Part shown: in pieces, positions 16,941 through 24,560 of the stretch | Layout of the letters: each line of letters begins with the position of its first letter | Numbering within the stretch: the first letter of the stretch is position 1 | Assembly: GCF_021028955.1 (NCBI RefSeq) | Contig: NZ_JAIWPE010000039.1 | Span: forward strand, 1 to 64,000 | DNA: 64,000 nucleotides | Source: Salipaludibacillus sp. CUR1 | GTDB taxonomy: Bacteria > Bacillota > Bacilli > Bacillales > Salisediminibacteriaceae | Direction: 5' to 3' | Program-made: the position numbers and the translations under genes | The notes under the pieces: generated by a model | What the model was told of the DNA's origin: nothing | The model's input: the letters and a program-made list of their open reading frames with translations, nothing else | Databases searched by the model: none

Positions 16941-18770
16941 CTAATGAGCAGACAGAGCTTCTGCTTTTTCTTGTTCTTTCATTTGCTTATTCGCGAGACT
17001 GATCAGCTTCTCTCTTAAAGCCTCCTTATTAAACAAGGCGTAAGAGACAATAATTTCCCTGATTTCCTCTATAAAAATATTGGAGCTTTTTCCTAAATAG
17101 ATTTTTGGATAGATTTGATGGTCATGGACCTCATTATCATTTAACAATTCTTCATACAGTTTCTCTCCGGAACGGATCCCGGTGAATTCAATCCCGATAT
17201 CGTCTACTGAATGGCCTGACAGTTTAATCAGGTTTGTGGCTAAATCCATAATTTTAACCGGCTCTCCCATATCTAAGACGAATGTTTCACCGCCCCGGGC
17301 TAAACAGCCCGCCTGAATGACCAGCCGGGAAGCTTCAGGAATGGTCATGAAATATCTCACCATGTCAGGATGGGTGATGGTTACCGGCCCCCCTTTTTGG
17401 ATCTGCTTTGTAAACAGCGGGATGACGCTTCCGCGGCTTCCTAACACGTTTCCAAAACGGACGACGGTAAAATTGGTGGTGCTTTCTCTATTCATTGACT
17501 GAACGACCATTTCTGCGAGTCTCTTTGTCGCTCCCATAACACTCGTCGGGTTAACTGCTTTGTCAGAGGATACCATGACGAACGTCCGCGCTCCGCTTTG
17601 ATCAGCCGCTTTTGCCACGTTCATCGTGCCAATGACATTATTTTTAAGTGCTTCTTCCGGATTCCGTTCCATGAGGGGAACGTGTTTATGAGCAGCAGCA
17701 TGATAGACCACATCTGGCTGGTAATGATTAAACACAGCCGTCATTTTTTTAGCGTCCTGTATATCTGCTATTTCTGTAACGAAGGTCATTGGAGAATTCT
17801 TATGTGTTTCCAGAAGTTCCATTTCAATACTGTAAATACTGTTCTCGCCGTGTCCCAGTAACACTAATGTTTCAGGCTGAAACTCCGAGATTTGCCTGCA
17901 TATTTCAGACCCGATGGATCCGCCTGCCCCTGTCACAATCACTGTTTTTCCTGTTATATTTTCCGATATCGTATCAACTTCCAGTTCCACTGGCTCTCGG
18001 CCAAGCAAGTCTTCCACTTTTACATCCCTGAATTGATGAACTGAAACCTTTCCTGTCATCAAATCTTCTATCATTGGCATGATTTGCGTCTTCACCCGTG
18101 TTTTTGCACATTCGGTGTAAATCTTGTTCAGTTCTTTTTTGCTTAAGGAAGGAATGGCGATAACAATATGTTCAATATCATATTTCCTGACTGCCGATTC
18201 GATTGCCTTAACCCCTCCGACGACAGGTATGTTATAAATATCAAGTTTCTGTTTAGTGACGTCGTCGTCAATAAAGGCCACAGGGTTTAATTCTGATTCC
18301 ATATTATTTTGGAGCTGTCTGGCCGTCATCGTTCCTGCCGCCCCCGCCCCTACGATCAGGGTGTTTCTTTTCTCGTTTTGATTATTGATGATTTTGTCCC
18401 TCATCATTCTCCAAGTCAGCCTGGCTCCTCCAATAAACAGCAGCTGAAAGGTTCCAGTCAGGAGCATTAAACGGGCTGGGGTGTATTGATAAATTAAAAG
18501 GTGTGCCAGCAGTGCAAAAGTAATCGAGAATGAGAGAGTTTTTAATATAATTTTCAACTCGCCGATACTCGCATATTCCCACGCTTTTTTATAAAATTTA
18601 TAATAAAAGGAAACAATATGATAACTGATCAGCAGCGACAATAAGGCTGCTATAAATTTAAATTCAGGAATGATGTGTAATTCAAGCAGATAGTAGCTAA
18701 GTAAAAAAGCTAAAACGACTAAACCAGAGTCTATTAAAAACAGCAGTCGAACTCTTTTTTTATAAGACAC
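16941..18770 (-). CDS. epsC: membrane-bound UDP-sugar 4,6-dehydratase (EpsC/CapD family)
   Basis: About 609 residues. Four hydrophobic segments fill residues 5-110. NTLIVGAGAAGTMTARQL begins a CoA-binding-like domain. VIVTGAGGSIGSEICRQ starts the extended short-chain dehydrogenase domain with the G-x-x-G-x-x-G NAD site. The family makes the 4-keto-6-deoxy sugar from UDP-GlcNAc, the first step to diacetyl-bacillosamine. I set the start at a GTG at 18770, where MSYKKRVRLLFLIDSG matches the family start and GGAAGGGGGG stands upstream. A longer frame to a TTG at 18869 would run through the structured leader. The gene follows the EAR-like RNA, as in B. subtilis. Confidence 0.93.
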   Translation of the reverse strand: MSYKKRVRLLFLIDSGLVVLAFLLSYYLLELHIIPEFKFIAALLSLLISYHIVSFYYKFYKKAWEYASIGELKIILKTLSFSITFALLAHLLIYQYTPARLMLLTGTFQLLFIGGARLTWRMMRDKIINNQNEKRNTLIVGAGAAGTMTARQLQNNMESELNPVAFIDDDVTKQKLDIYNIPVVGGVKAIESAVRKYDIEHIVIAIPSLSKKELNKIYTECAKTRVKTQIMPMIEDLMTGKVSVHQFRDVKVEDLLGREPVELEVDTISENITGKTVIVTGAGGSIGSEICRQISEFQPETLVLLGHGENSIYSIEMELLETHKNSPMTFVTEIADIQDAKKMTAVFNHYQPDVVYHAAAHKHVPLMERNPEEALKNNVIGTMNVAKAADQSGARTFVMVSSDKAVNPTSVMGATKRLAEMVVQSMNRESTTNFTVVRFGNVLGSRGSVIPLFTKQIQKGGPVTITHPDMVRYFMTIPEASRLVIQAGCLARGGETFVLDMGEPVKIMDLATNLIKLSGHSVDDIGIEFTGIRSGEKLYEELLNDNEVHDHQIYPKIYLGKSSNIFIEEIREIIVSYALFNKEALREKLISLANKQMKEQEKAEALSAH

Positions 18771-18849
18771 TTGTTTGCCCCCCTTCCTTAAAAGTTTGTA
18801 CCATCCGGATTCGCTGGCTTTAACTTTTTTACCCACTTGAGCCTGTAAC

Positions 18850-18882
18850 TCAAGTCGGTAAAAAATCAAAGAATAAGGGCAT
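18850..18882 (-). CDS. 10-codon frame between the EAR-like RNA and epsC
   Basis: GAGGAGGGG precedes an ATG at 18882, and the frame MPLFFDFLPT stops at 18850. The ribosome site is stronger than that of epsC. It lies at the 3' edge of the EAR-like fold. It may be a chance product of the purine-rich end of that RNA, or a short upstream frame. No function is claimed. Confidence 0.2.
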   Translation of the reverse strand: MPLFFDFLPT

Positions 18883-18889
18883 TCAACCC

Positions 18890-19000
18890 CTCCTCACGCC
18901 ACACCTTCGATGACTCGCATCTAAGGTTTCCACCCACAGTATGGCCGAGTGCCTCCATTGATAAAGGCTGGGAGACATAACCTGAAAAACGTTTCATTCC
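18890..19000 (-). ncRNA. EAR-like antitermination RNA (eps-associated RNA element)
   Basis: The 325-bp space between epsB and epsC is where B. subtilis carries EAR, a cis RNA that lets polymerase pass terminators in the eps operon. Here the minus strand can form nested helices: GCCATAC with GTGTGGC (18939-18945/18898-18904, one G-U pair), inside it a nine-pair hairpin (18918-18926/18904-18912, one mismatch, loop CGAGT), and a GCCT/AGGC helix (18951-18954/18965-18968). No stem is followed by a T run, so it is not a terminator. I judge identity from position and helix architecture; I could not align it to the RNA family model. Confidence 0.72.
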
Positions 19001-19051
19001 TTATATAGAACTGAATTCCTTCTTAATAACGAACAAAAAGAGTAAAAAAAT

Positions 19052-19726
19052 TTAGGTGTTTTTGATCAGCTGGGAAAATGAGTTCGGTTTCGCATTCATA
19101 ATGACACCAATCACATTTCCTTTGGCAATTTCCAAAGCTTTTTTAGCATCCAGTGCGGCATGATCCTCTGTTTTATTACTTCGAACGACGAGAATGCTCC
19201 CGTCACATTTACCGGCAAGAATTTTTGTGATAGTTCCTTCGTGAACACCCGGGGAATCCAGCAGCACATAGTCAAACTCATTGGCTGCTTCCGCCAGCAG
19301 CTTGTTCATCACTTTTGACTGATAAAGCTTTTCGGCGTTATACGTGACTTCACCGCTCGTTACAATTTTCAGCCCGTCTACGGACGACTGATTAATGACT
19401 TCCCGCAATTTCACTTGTCCGGCTAACACATTTGTTAATCCTTTTCCGTTTTTCATCTTAAAAATGTGGTGGATCACTGGCGCATTTACGGCGGAATCTA
19501 TTAAAAGCACTTTTTTTCCTTCTCTCGCAAACGACACAGCCAATTTGGAGACAACCATGGACTTTCCTTCTCCTTTTCCGGGAGAAGTGACTACCAGTGT
19601 TTTACAGTTATTCTCCTGAGAGGCAAATTCCACATTCAGTTTTATTCTTTTAAAGTTACTGGACATCACCGAATCAGGGTTTTGGCAAAAGTAAGCGACT
19701 TTTTTTCTTAAAGATCTATTACCCAA
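19052..19726 (-). CDS. epsB: tyrosine kinase (BY-kinase, EpsB/CapB type)
   Basis: About 224 residues. SPGKGEGKSMVVSKLAVSFA is the Walker A motif, VLLIDSAVNAPVIH the Walker A' motif and YVLLDSPGVHEG the Walker B motif of BY-kinases. These proteins control polysaccharide polymerisation together with the membrane modulator EpsA. Most members end in a tyrosine cluster that is autophosphorylated; this one ends FSQLIKNT with no tyrosine in the last 60 residues, and its Walker A' aspartate stretch reads DSAVNAP instead of the usual D-x-D-x-R-x-P. A TTG start at 19726 fits AAGAGGTG six bases upstream and overlaps the epsA stop by eight bases. Confidence 0.9.
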   Translation of the reverse strand: MGNRSLRKKVAYFCQNPDSVMSSNFKRIKLNVEFASQENNCKTLVVTSPGKGEGKSMVVSKLAVSFAREGKKVLLIDSAVNAPVIHHIFKMKNGKGLTNVLAGQVKLREVINQSSVDGLKIVTSGEVTYNAEKLYQSKVMNKLLAEAANEFDYVLLDSPGVHEGTITKILAGKCDGSILVVRSNKTEDHAALDAKKALEIAKGNVIGVIMNAKPNSFSQLIKNT

Positions 19727-20420
19727 TGGTTTCACCTCTTTTTAAATGGCTTGTCCTTTTTTCTTTCTTATAAGTAAGCAGTCTCGGGGCAGCTTTTGGC
19801 ACAGTGCCCAGCACCTGTATCTCCAGCAACGCTTCCACCTGACGTTCTGTTTTCAGCCTGTTATCCAGACTATCCAGTAAAAACGCCATTCCTATTCCAG
19901 ATATCAGCCCGATGAGTATACTTCCGTGAAATAAGCGGTCTGAAGGCGTGTTGATGGGATGTTTAGCTTCACTGAGGTTTGCTTCTGAAAGAACTTCCAC
20001 ATTCTCATACCCCAGCGTCTCGTTAACAGCTTCCGGAAAGACGCTGGCAATAGTATTAGCAAGAACTACGGCGTTTTCAGGAGTGGTATCAGTTGCCGTG
20101 AATCTTAAAACCTGTGAAGAGTTGACATCCTCAGCAACAAAATGGTGAATTAACGATTGAGGTGTCTGCTCGAGTTTTAATTCGGAAATAACTTTATCGA
20201 GGACAACCGGTTCTGTCACCAGCACTTTCAGAGTATCCATGTTAAACCGTTCTTCCTGAATAATGACTGTGGAAGAAGCATCATAAAGCGGTGCCGGTTT
20301 AGTATGTTCAGAATAAACATAGCCTGCGCTTCCTGCGACCGCGGTGATTAAAAGAATGATCCAGAACCGTGTTTTCAGTGCTGCCACGATCTTTTTTATT
20401 TCGATATCTTTTTCACCCAC
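19719..20420 (-). CDS. epsA: polysaccharide chain-length modulator (Wzz domain, EpsA type)
   Basis: About 233 residues with two membrane segments, roughly residues 18-38 (WIILLITAVAGSAGYVYS) and 175-195 (SILIGLISGIGMAFLLDSL), framing an external Wzz domain that includes a conserved proline before the second segment. A cytoplasmic tail follows, which in Gram-positive bacteria activates the partner BY-kinase. This fits the overlap with epsB. The GTG at 20420 has AAGGGGTG eight bases upstream; an earlier GTG at 20429 would overlap that site. It is the first gene of the exopolysaccharide operon, about 110 bp from the predicted transcription start. Confidence 0.9.
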   Translation of the reverse strand: MGEKDIEIKKIVAALKTRFWIILLITAVAGSAGYVYSEHTKPAPLYDASSTVIIQEERFNMDTLKVLVTEPVVLDKVISELKLEQTPQSLIHHFVAEDVNSSQVLRFTATDTTPENAVVLANTIASVFPEAVNETLGYENVEVLSEANLSEAKHPINTPSDRLFHGSILIGLISGIGMAFLLDSLDNRLKTERQVEALLEIQVLGTVPKAAPRLLTYKKEKRTSHLKRGETIG

Positions 20421-20457
20421 TGTTCCCACCCCTTAGGTTAGTTAGTTTGCACTACCG

Positions 20458-20492
20458 TTTGTTCCCCATGGAGAACAAATATCTTATTTGTT
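20458..20492 (-). promoter_or_regulatory. two overlapping palindromes downstream of the eps promoter (candidate operators)
   Basis: Positions 20458-20479 hold TTTGTTC and GAACAAA arms around an ATGG centre (22 bp, one mismatch). Positions 20474-20492 hold AACAAATA and TATTTGTT around three bases. They share AACAAA, so binding at one would affect the other. Both lie in the transcribed leader close to the start site, a usual place for a repressor. GTTCTC resembles half of the SinR site GTTCTYT. Confidence 0.55.
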
Positions 20493-20527
20493 TAATGAAA
20501 ATCCCGTTTTCAATTTGTATAATACTC

Positions 20528-20556
20528 ATTTTAGTTCGTAATAAAGAACATGTCAA
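20528..20556 (-). promoter_or_regulatory. sigma-A promoter of the exopolysaccharide operon
   Basis: On the minus strand TTGACA (20551-20556) and TAAAAT (20528-20533) are separated by exactly 17 bases. The spacer is itself a GTTC-N8-GAAC palindrome (20534-20549) that contains GTTCTTT, the SinR half-site consensus of B. subtilis. Repression by a SinR-like protein is therefore plausible, but no sinR gene is in the window. Confidence 0.8.
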
Positions 20557-20892
20557 CGAGTTTTTAGAATTTTACATTCAATTTCTGATTGTATATCACT
20601 AGATTTTCAACAATAAATAACAAATACAGCCACCTTCTTATTAATACTGAATTACGCGGAGGCAGAGGGCGCAGGCTTAGAAAAATTGTAAGTACACCAG
20701 TGCTTTTTCTGTCAAAGTCCCAAGCCCTTCACCTTACACAAGAGTGTAATTGTACCCCTTTTATATGAGTAAAAAGTCTCCATTCAATATTACGAACGGG
20801 ACTTTACTTAAGAGTCATGCCGCTTACTGCTTTACAAAAGGCAGGATTTTTGCAACTATAGATAGGGTGAATTTTAGATCGAGGTGAAAGAA

Positions 20893-21918
20893 ATGGCAAC
20901 ATTAAGACGGAACGACCCGTGTTTATGCGGAAGCGGGAAGAAATATAAAAAATGCTGTTTACATAAGGTGGAGGCGAAACCGCGGTTTGACGAGCCGGAC
21001 CAGCGTGCGTTTAATGAGCTTCTTCCCCGCATTTTTGACCACAGCAAACGGTTCGATGATGAGATTGAACCGATTTATGCAAAACTTACTGAACAGTTTG
21101 AAGGTATGCAGAAGCGCGACGGCGAAGCTTTCTCCCAGCTGATCTTTCACTGGATTCTGTTCAACAAGCCGATCGCTTCCGGGGGCGAAACCATCCTCTC
21201 GGACTATACAGAAAATTACAGGAAAGGCTACTCGGAAAAGTTCCAGGAGTTCCTTCAGGAGTGGGAGGCCATGCAGCCTGAGTTTTTCCGTGTGACTTAC
21301 GCCGATGAAAAAAACATGGCTCTTGAAAATATGTTTAGCGGAGAGGCTCATACATTGGAAAAGACGCCTGCTTCTGCCTATCTGAAGGAAAACGATTCTG
21401 TGATTGGCTATTTATACCCGACACCGGACGGAAAAGCATTAGGAAATGATGCATTAGCCATTCCGAATCGCATAGCTGAGAGTTTCTGTGAAGCCTGGGA
21501 CGGGATAAAGAAGCATGCCTCTTTAGATGGGGAGACAGACCAGGAACTGTTTACACGTACTTTCCCAGATGTCCTTGAAGTCCTTAGTCTTCTCGTCAGT
21601 GCTCAAGGAGTTCTTAATCAGGAAGACGAGCTTAAAGAAAGCGGTAAAAAGGTCCTTGCCTTATTCCATTCAGAGCTCGACTGGACGCGTGTACCATATA
21701 CCGGCTATTTAAAAGCAAAAATACACTGGATCCGCTTTGTAAGAGCTAAAGAACCGCGCATTCAAAAACCGGAAACCTTTGCAGCGGCTCTGGAGTACTG
21801 GACAGATAAACACGTAACGGACGGAACGGCAGCCATTTCCCAAAAAGCTGCCGCTGAAAAATACGGTGTATCGCCGAGCACCGTCTCAAGTAAATACAAA
21901 GAATTAACACAAGTTTAA
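20893..21918 (+). CDS. SEC-C motif protein with C-terminal helix-turn-helix-like segment
   Basis: 341 residues. Residues 5-26 read RRNDPCLCGSGKKYKKCC, the zinc-binding SEC-C motif (C-x-C-x8-C-C) known from the SecA tail and many small proteins. The long middle part is acidic and helical and of no family I recognise. The last 45 residues (ISQKAAAEKYGVSPSTVSSKYKEL) look like a helix-turn-helix. The combination suggests a nucleic-acid or protein adaptor; this is inference. An ATG at 20893 follows GAGGTGAAAGAA. The gene stands alone, with 470 bp upstream in which I see the divergent eps promoter but no convincing promoter of its own, and it ends in a perfect terminator. Confidence 0.85.
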   Translation: MATLRRNDPCLCGSGKKYKKCCLHKVEAKPRFDEPDQRAFNELLPRIFDHSKRFDDEIEPIYAKLTEQFEGMQKRDGEAFSQLIFHWILFNKPIASGGETILSDYTENYRKGYSEKFQEFLQEWEAMQPEFFRVTYADEKNMALENMFSGEAHTLEKTPASAYLKENDSVIGYLYPTPDGKALGNDALAIPNRIAESFCEAWDGIKKHASLDGETDQELFTRTFPDVLEVLSLLVSAQGVLNQEDELKESGKKVLALFHSELDWTRVPYTGYLKAKIHWIRFVRAKEPRIQKPETFAAALEYWTDKHVTDGTAAISQKAAAEKYGVSPSTVSSKYKELTQV

Positions 21919-21920
21919 AG

Positions 21921-21953
21921 AAACAGCTGCTATTGTTTGAATAGCAGCTGTTT
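21921..21953 (+). terminator. intrinsic terminator behind the SEC-C gene
   Basis: A perfect 14-bp stem (21921-21934/21940-21953) with loop GTTTG; the 3' arm ends in the T run. It abuts the palindromic repeat that starts at 21953. Confidence 0.85.
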
Positions 21954-21991
21954 TCCATTAACTGGGGGGTCTGTCCCCCCAGTTAATGGAA
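21953..21991. repeat. dispersed G6/C6 hairpin element, copy 1
   Basis: Core CTGGGGGG-TCTGT-CCCCCCAG with perfectly complementary arms, giving a 17-bp stem (21953-21969/21975-21991) and a five-base loop. Two further loci in the window share the core but have different arms (50261-50309 and 54488-54540). Confidence 0.85.
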
Positions 21992-22136
21992 TTTCTTAGT
22001 ATTCTGCCTTGCTCGTTTTCTCTTTACATTATATGGTATTATCAAAGAAGTAATTGCATAGAAATCATATATTTGAAGTTTTACAGACTTGTCGATTAAG
22101 GCGGGAGTAAGATCATTAAGTGGGAGGAAGGGTGAA

Positions 22137-22793
22137 ATGGAGCAATTCAAATCAGCATACGTACTGCCTTTTTTAATTTTAGTAACTGGTCTTTTCTATA
22201 TTTTTTACGTACCTGGCGAATCATTGGTTGTTATTATCCTATTTAAGTTAATTCCTGTGTGGCTTATTATTGCGTATGCTATCCGGAGACTTCATGATAG
22301 AAACAGGTTCTCCCGCTTCAGCACACTAATGCTTGCCGGGCTTTTTTTCTGTATGCTTGGGGACGCGTTTATTGAAGGCGCATTTATAGCGGGTCTGGCG
22401 GCTTTTCTAATTGGTCACCTTTTTTACCTGGCAGGCTTTTTTACAAAAATGACAGTGACACGTGTAAAACTGGCTTCTCTTATTCCTATTATTCTTTATT
22501 CTTTTATAATAGGAAGAGAATTGACAGACGCGCTGAAAACTGGAGGCGAGGAACCCCTTATTATCCCCGTCATTCTTTATATTGCAGTCATCTCTGTAAT
22601 GCTTTTCTCTGCTGTTTTGACTGGAAACATATGGGCTGTCTCTGGAAGTCTCCTGTTTGTTATCTCAGACTCTATTCTGGCCTGGAACATGTTCATCTCA
22701 GAAGTCACCCATTCAGGAGTCTTAATCATGATTACCTATTACAGTGCCCAGTTCCTGATTGCACACAGCATCAGGCCCCTGGCGGAAAAATGA
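22137..22793 (+). CDS. YhhN-like multi-pass membrane protein (lysoplasmalogenase family)
   Basis: 218 residues with about eight hydrophobic segments and short loops. The segment LFFCMLGDAFIEGAFIAGLAAFLIGHLFYLAGF around residues 70-105 has the G-D and G-H spacing of the YhhN/TMEM86 family, and SGSLLFVISDSILAWNMF near residue 185 is its second conserved stretch with S-D. Animal members cleave lysoplasmalogen; the role of bacterial ones is poorly known. AGTGGGAGGAAGGGTGAA precedes the ATG at 22137. The gene stands alone between a hairpin repeat and the 91-bp repeat array, which may lie in its transcript. Confidence 0.8.
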   Translation: MEQFKSAYVLPFLILVTGLFYIFYVPGESLVVIILFKLIPVWLIIAYAIRRLHDRNRFSRFSTLMLAGLFFCMLGDAFIEGAFIAGLAAFLIGHLFYLAGFFTKMTVTRVKLASLIPIILYSFIIGRELTDALKTGGEEPLIIPVILYIAVISVMLFSAVLTGNIWAVSGSLLFVISDSILAWNMFISEVTHSGVLIMITYYSAQFLIAHSIRPLAEK

Positions 22794-22817
22794 GGAGCTT
22801 TAAATAGTAACTAATTA

Positions 22818-23433
22818 GGTTGGTGCTACCGGCGTTGCACCTACACATGTATCAGGACGAAAAACTGAGAATACCTGCGCATACGGCAGCTTTAAAAGAG
22901 ACTATTCAGGTTGGTGCTACCGATGTTGCACCTACACATGTATCACGACGAAAAACTGAGAATACCTGCGCATTTGGTAGTTTAAAAAGAAACTATTCAG
23001 GTTGGTGCTACAGGTGTAGCACCAACACATGTATCACGAAGAAAACCAGAGGATACCTGCGCATTCGGCAGCTTTAAAAGAGACTAATCAGGTTGGTGCT
23101 ACCGATGTTGCACCTACACATGTATCACGAAGAAAAACCGAGAATACCTGCGCATCCGGCAGCTTTAAAAGAAACTATTCAGGTTGGTGCTACAGGTGTA
23201 GCACCAACACATGTATCACGAAGAAAACCAGAGGATACCTGCGCATTCGGCAGCTTTAAAAGAGACTATTCAGGTTGGTGCTACCGCTCTTGCAGTCTTT
23301 ATCTGCGACGAGCAAGCCCAAGGCGGCGCAGGAGCACCAACCCACGTATCACGAAGAAAACCAGAGAATTGCTGCGCATTCGGCAGCTTAAAGAAACAAA
23401 AAAAGGTTGGTGCTACCAACGTTGCACCAACCT
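22818..23433. repeat. tandem array of 91-bp stem-loop repeats (seven starts)
   Basis: Units begin with GGTTGGTGCTAC at 22818, 22909, 23000, 23091, 23182, 23273 and 23405. The first five are exactly 91 bp, the sixth is 132 bp and the last is only the hairpin. Every unit begins with a GGTGC/GCACC stem. Since 91 is not a multiple of three the frame rotates, so this is not a coding repeat. Unit 3 and unit 5 differ by one base, and units 2-3 and 4-5 look like a doubled pair. Confidence 0.9.
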
Positions 23434-23479
23434 AAACAACTCCTAATATCCCACCCCCGAAAAGCATAACCACCATCCC

Positions 23480-24529
23480 TTATTCAGGGCTGACTAAGAT
23501 TTTTATTTGGCTTTTGTCTTTTACTAGCTGTTCAAACCCTTCATTCACCACGTCGTCCAATCCTATTTTCTTCGTAATCATTGTCTCTCCCTGGAAATAC
23601 CCTTGTTTCATTAACTCCATTACCGCAGGGTAAATATGCCGGTAGGCAATGATTCCTTTTACTGTTCTTTCTTTTATAACAATATCATTCGGCTGAATTG
23701 CTGCTTCAGATTCCCAGATACTGACTATAACTGTTTCGCCTCCGGTATGAGTACTGTGAATCGACTGATTCAGCACCTCAGGAATACCTGTCACTTCAAA
23801 AGAGACGTCCACGCCGCTTCCAGTCAGTTTACGTATTTCTTCCACCGCATCTGCTTCTTTTGGATCGATCACGACAGCACCTAATTGTTCAGCTAGCTTT
23901 TTTCTGGATTCTGAGACTTCAACAGCATATATTTGCGATGCTCCGGCAGCTTTTAAGGCATCAATGACGAGCAGACCAATCGGGCCGGCTCCAAAAACGG
24001 CGGCCGTATCACCTGCCTTCAGCGAGCTTTGCCGGATAGCGTGCAACGCTACAGCAGCCGGTTCCACTAAGGCACCTTGTTCATAAGACAATTCGTCCGG
24101 CAGTTTATGTGCCATATGTTCACCGACAACCGTATATTGGGAAAATCCGCCGCCGCCTCCCGACAACCCGTGAAACCCTAATAAGTCTGTTAAATTATAT
24201 TTCTCATCTTTGTATTCGCCGTTCTCATTCGGAGCCAGAATTGGTTCAATCGCCACTCTGTCGCCAACGTGAAGTTTGGTCACCTTGCTGCCGGTTTCAA
24301 CTACTTCACCCGCAAATTCATGCCCCATGATAATCGGCGCTTTTTCTTTGCTGATAGGGTGCGGACTGTCTACTGGAATAAAGATCGGCCCGGCTAAATA
24401 TTCGTGCAAGTCGCTTCCGCAAATTCCGCACCATTTCACTTTCACTTTCACATCATGTTCAGAAACAGCCGGTTCTGTTACTTCTTCCACCCTTAAATCT
24501 TTAGCCTTATACCATACAGCTGCTTTCAT
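23480..24529 (-). CDS. bdhA: zinc-dependent 2,3-butanediol dehydrogenase
   Basis: 349 residues, near the 346 of B. subtilis BdhA. KWCGICGSDLHEY near residue 37 supplies the catalytic zinc cysteine, GHEFAGEVVETGSKV is the zinc alcohol dehydrogenase signature and AAVFGAGPIGLLVIDALKAAG is the NAD-binding site. The structural-zinc cysteines of classical alcohol dehydrogenases are absent in the NENGEYKDEKYNLTD region, as in BdhA. It interconverts butanediol and acetoin. The ATG at 24529 follows AAAGGAGG. As the last gene of the acetoin operon it lets butanediol feed into the same pathway. Confidence 0.92.
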   Translation of the reverse strand: MKAAVWYKAKDLRVEEVTEPAVSEHDVKVKVKWCGICGSDLHEYLAGPIFIPVDSPHPISKEKAPIIMGHEFAGEVVETGSKVTKLHVGDRVAIEPILAPNENGEYKDEKYNLTDLLGFHGLSGGGGGFSQYTVVGEHMAHKLPDELSYEQGALVEPAAVALHAIRQSSLKAGDTAAVFGAGPIGLLVIDALKAAGASQIYAVEVSESRKKLAEQLGAVVIDPKEADAVEEIRKLTGSGVDVSFEVTGIPEVLNQSIHSTHTGGETVIVSIWESEAAIQPNDIVIKERTVKGIIAYRHIYPAVMELMKQGYFQGETMITKKIGLDDVVNEGFEQLVKDKSQIKILVSPE

Positions 24530-24560
24530 TAGCCAAGCCTCCTTTAAAGTTTTTATTCGC

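Noticed and set aside
20700-20892. Promoter for the SEC-C gene (TTTACA ... TATAGA)
   Set aside because: The spacing is about 20 bp, too long for sigma-A, and no alternative pair was better.
22820-23446. Several overlapping open frames in the 91-bp repeat region
   Set aside because: The 91-bp period shifts the frame at each unit, and the frames only repeat the same words in different order. No ribosome sites.
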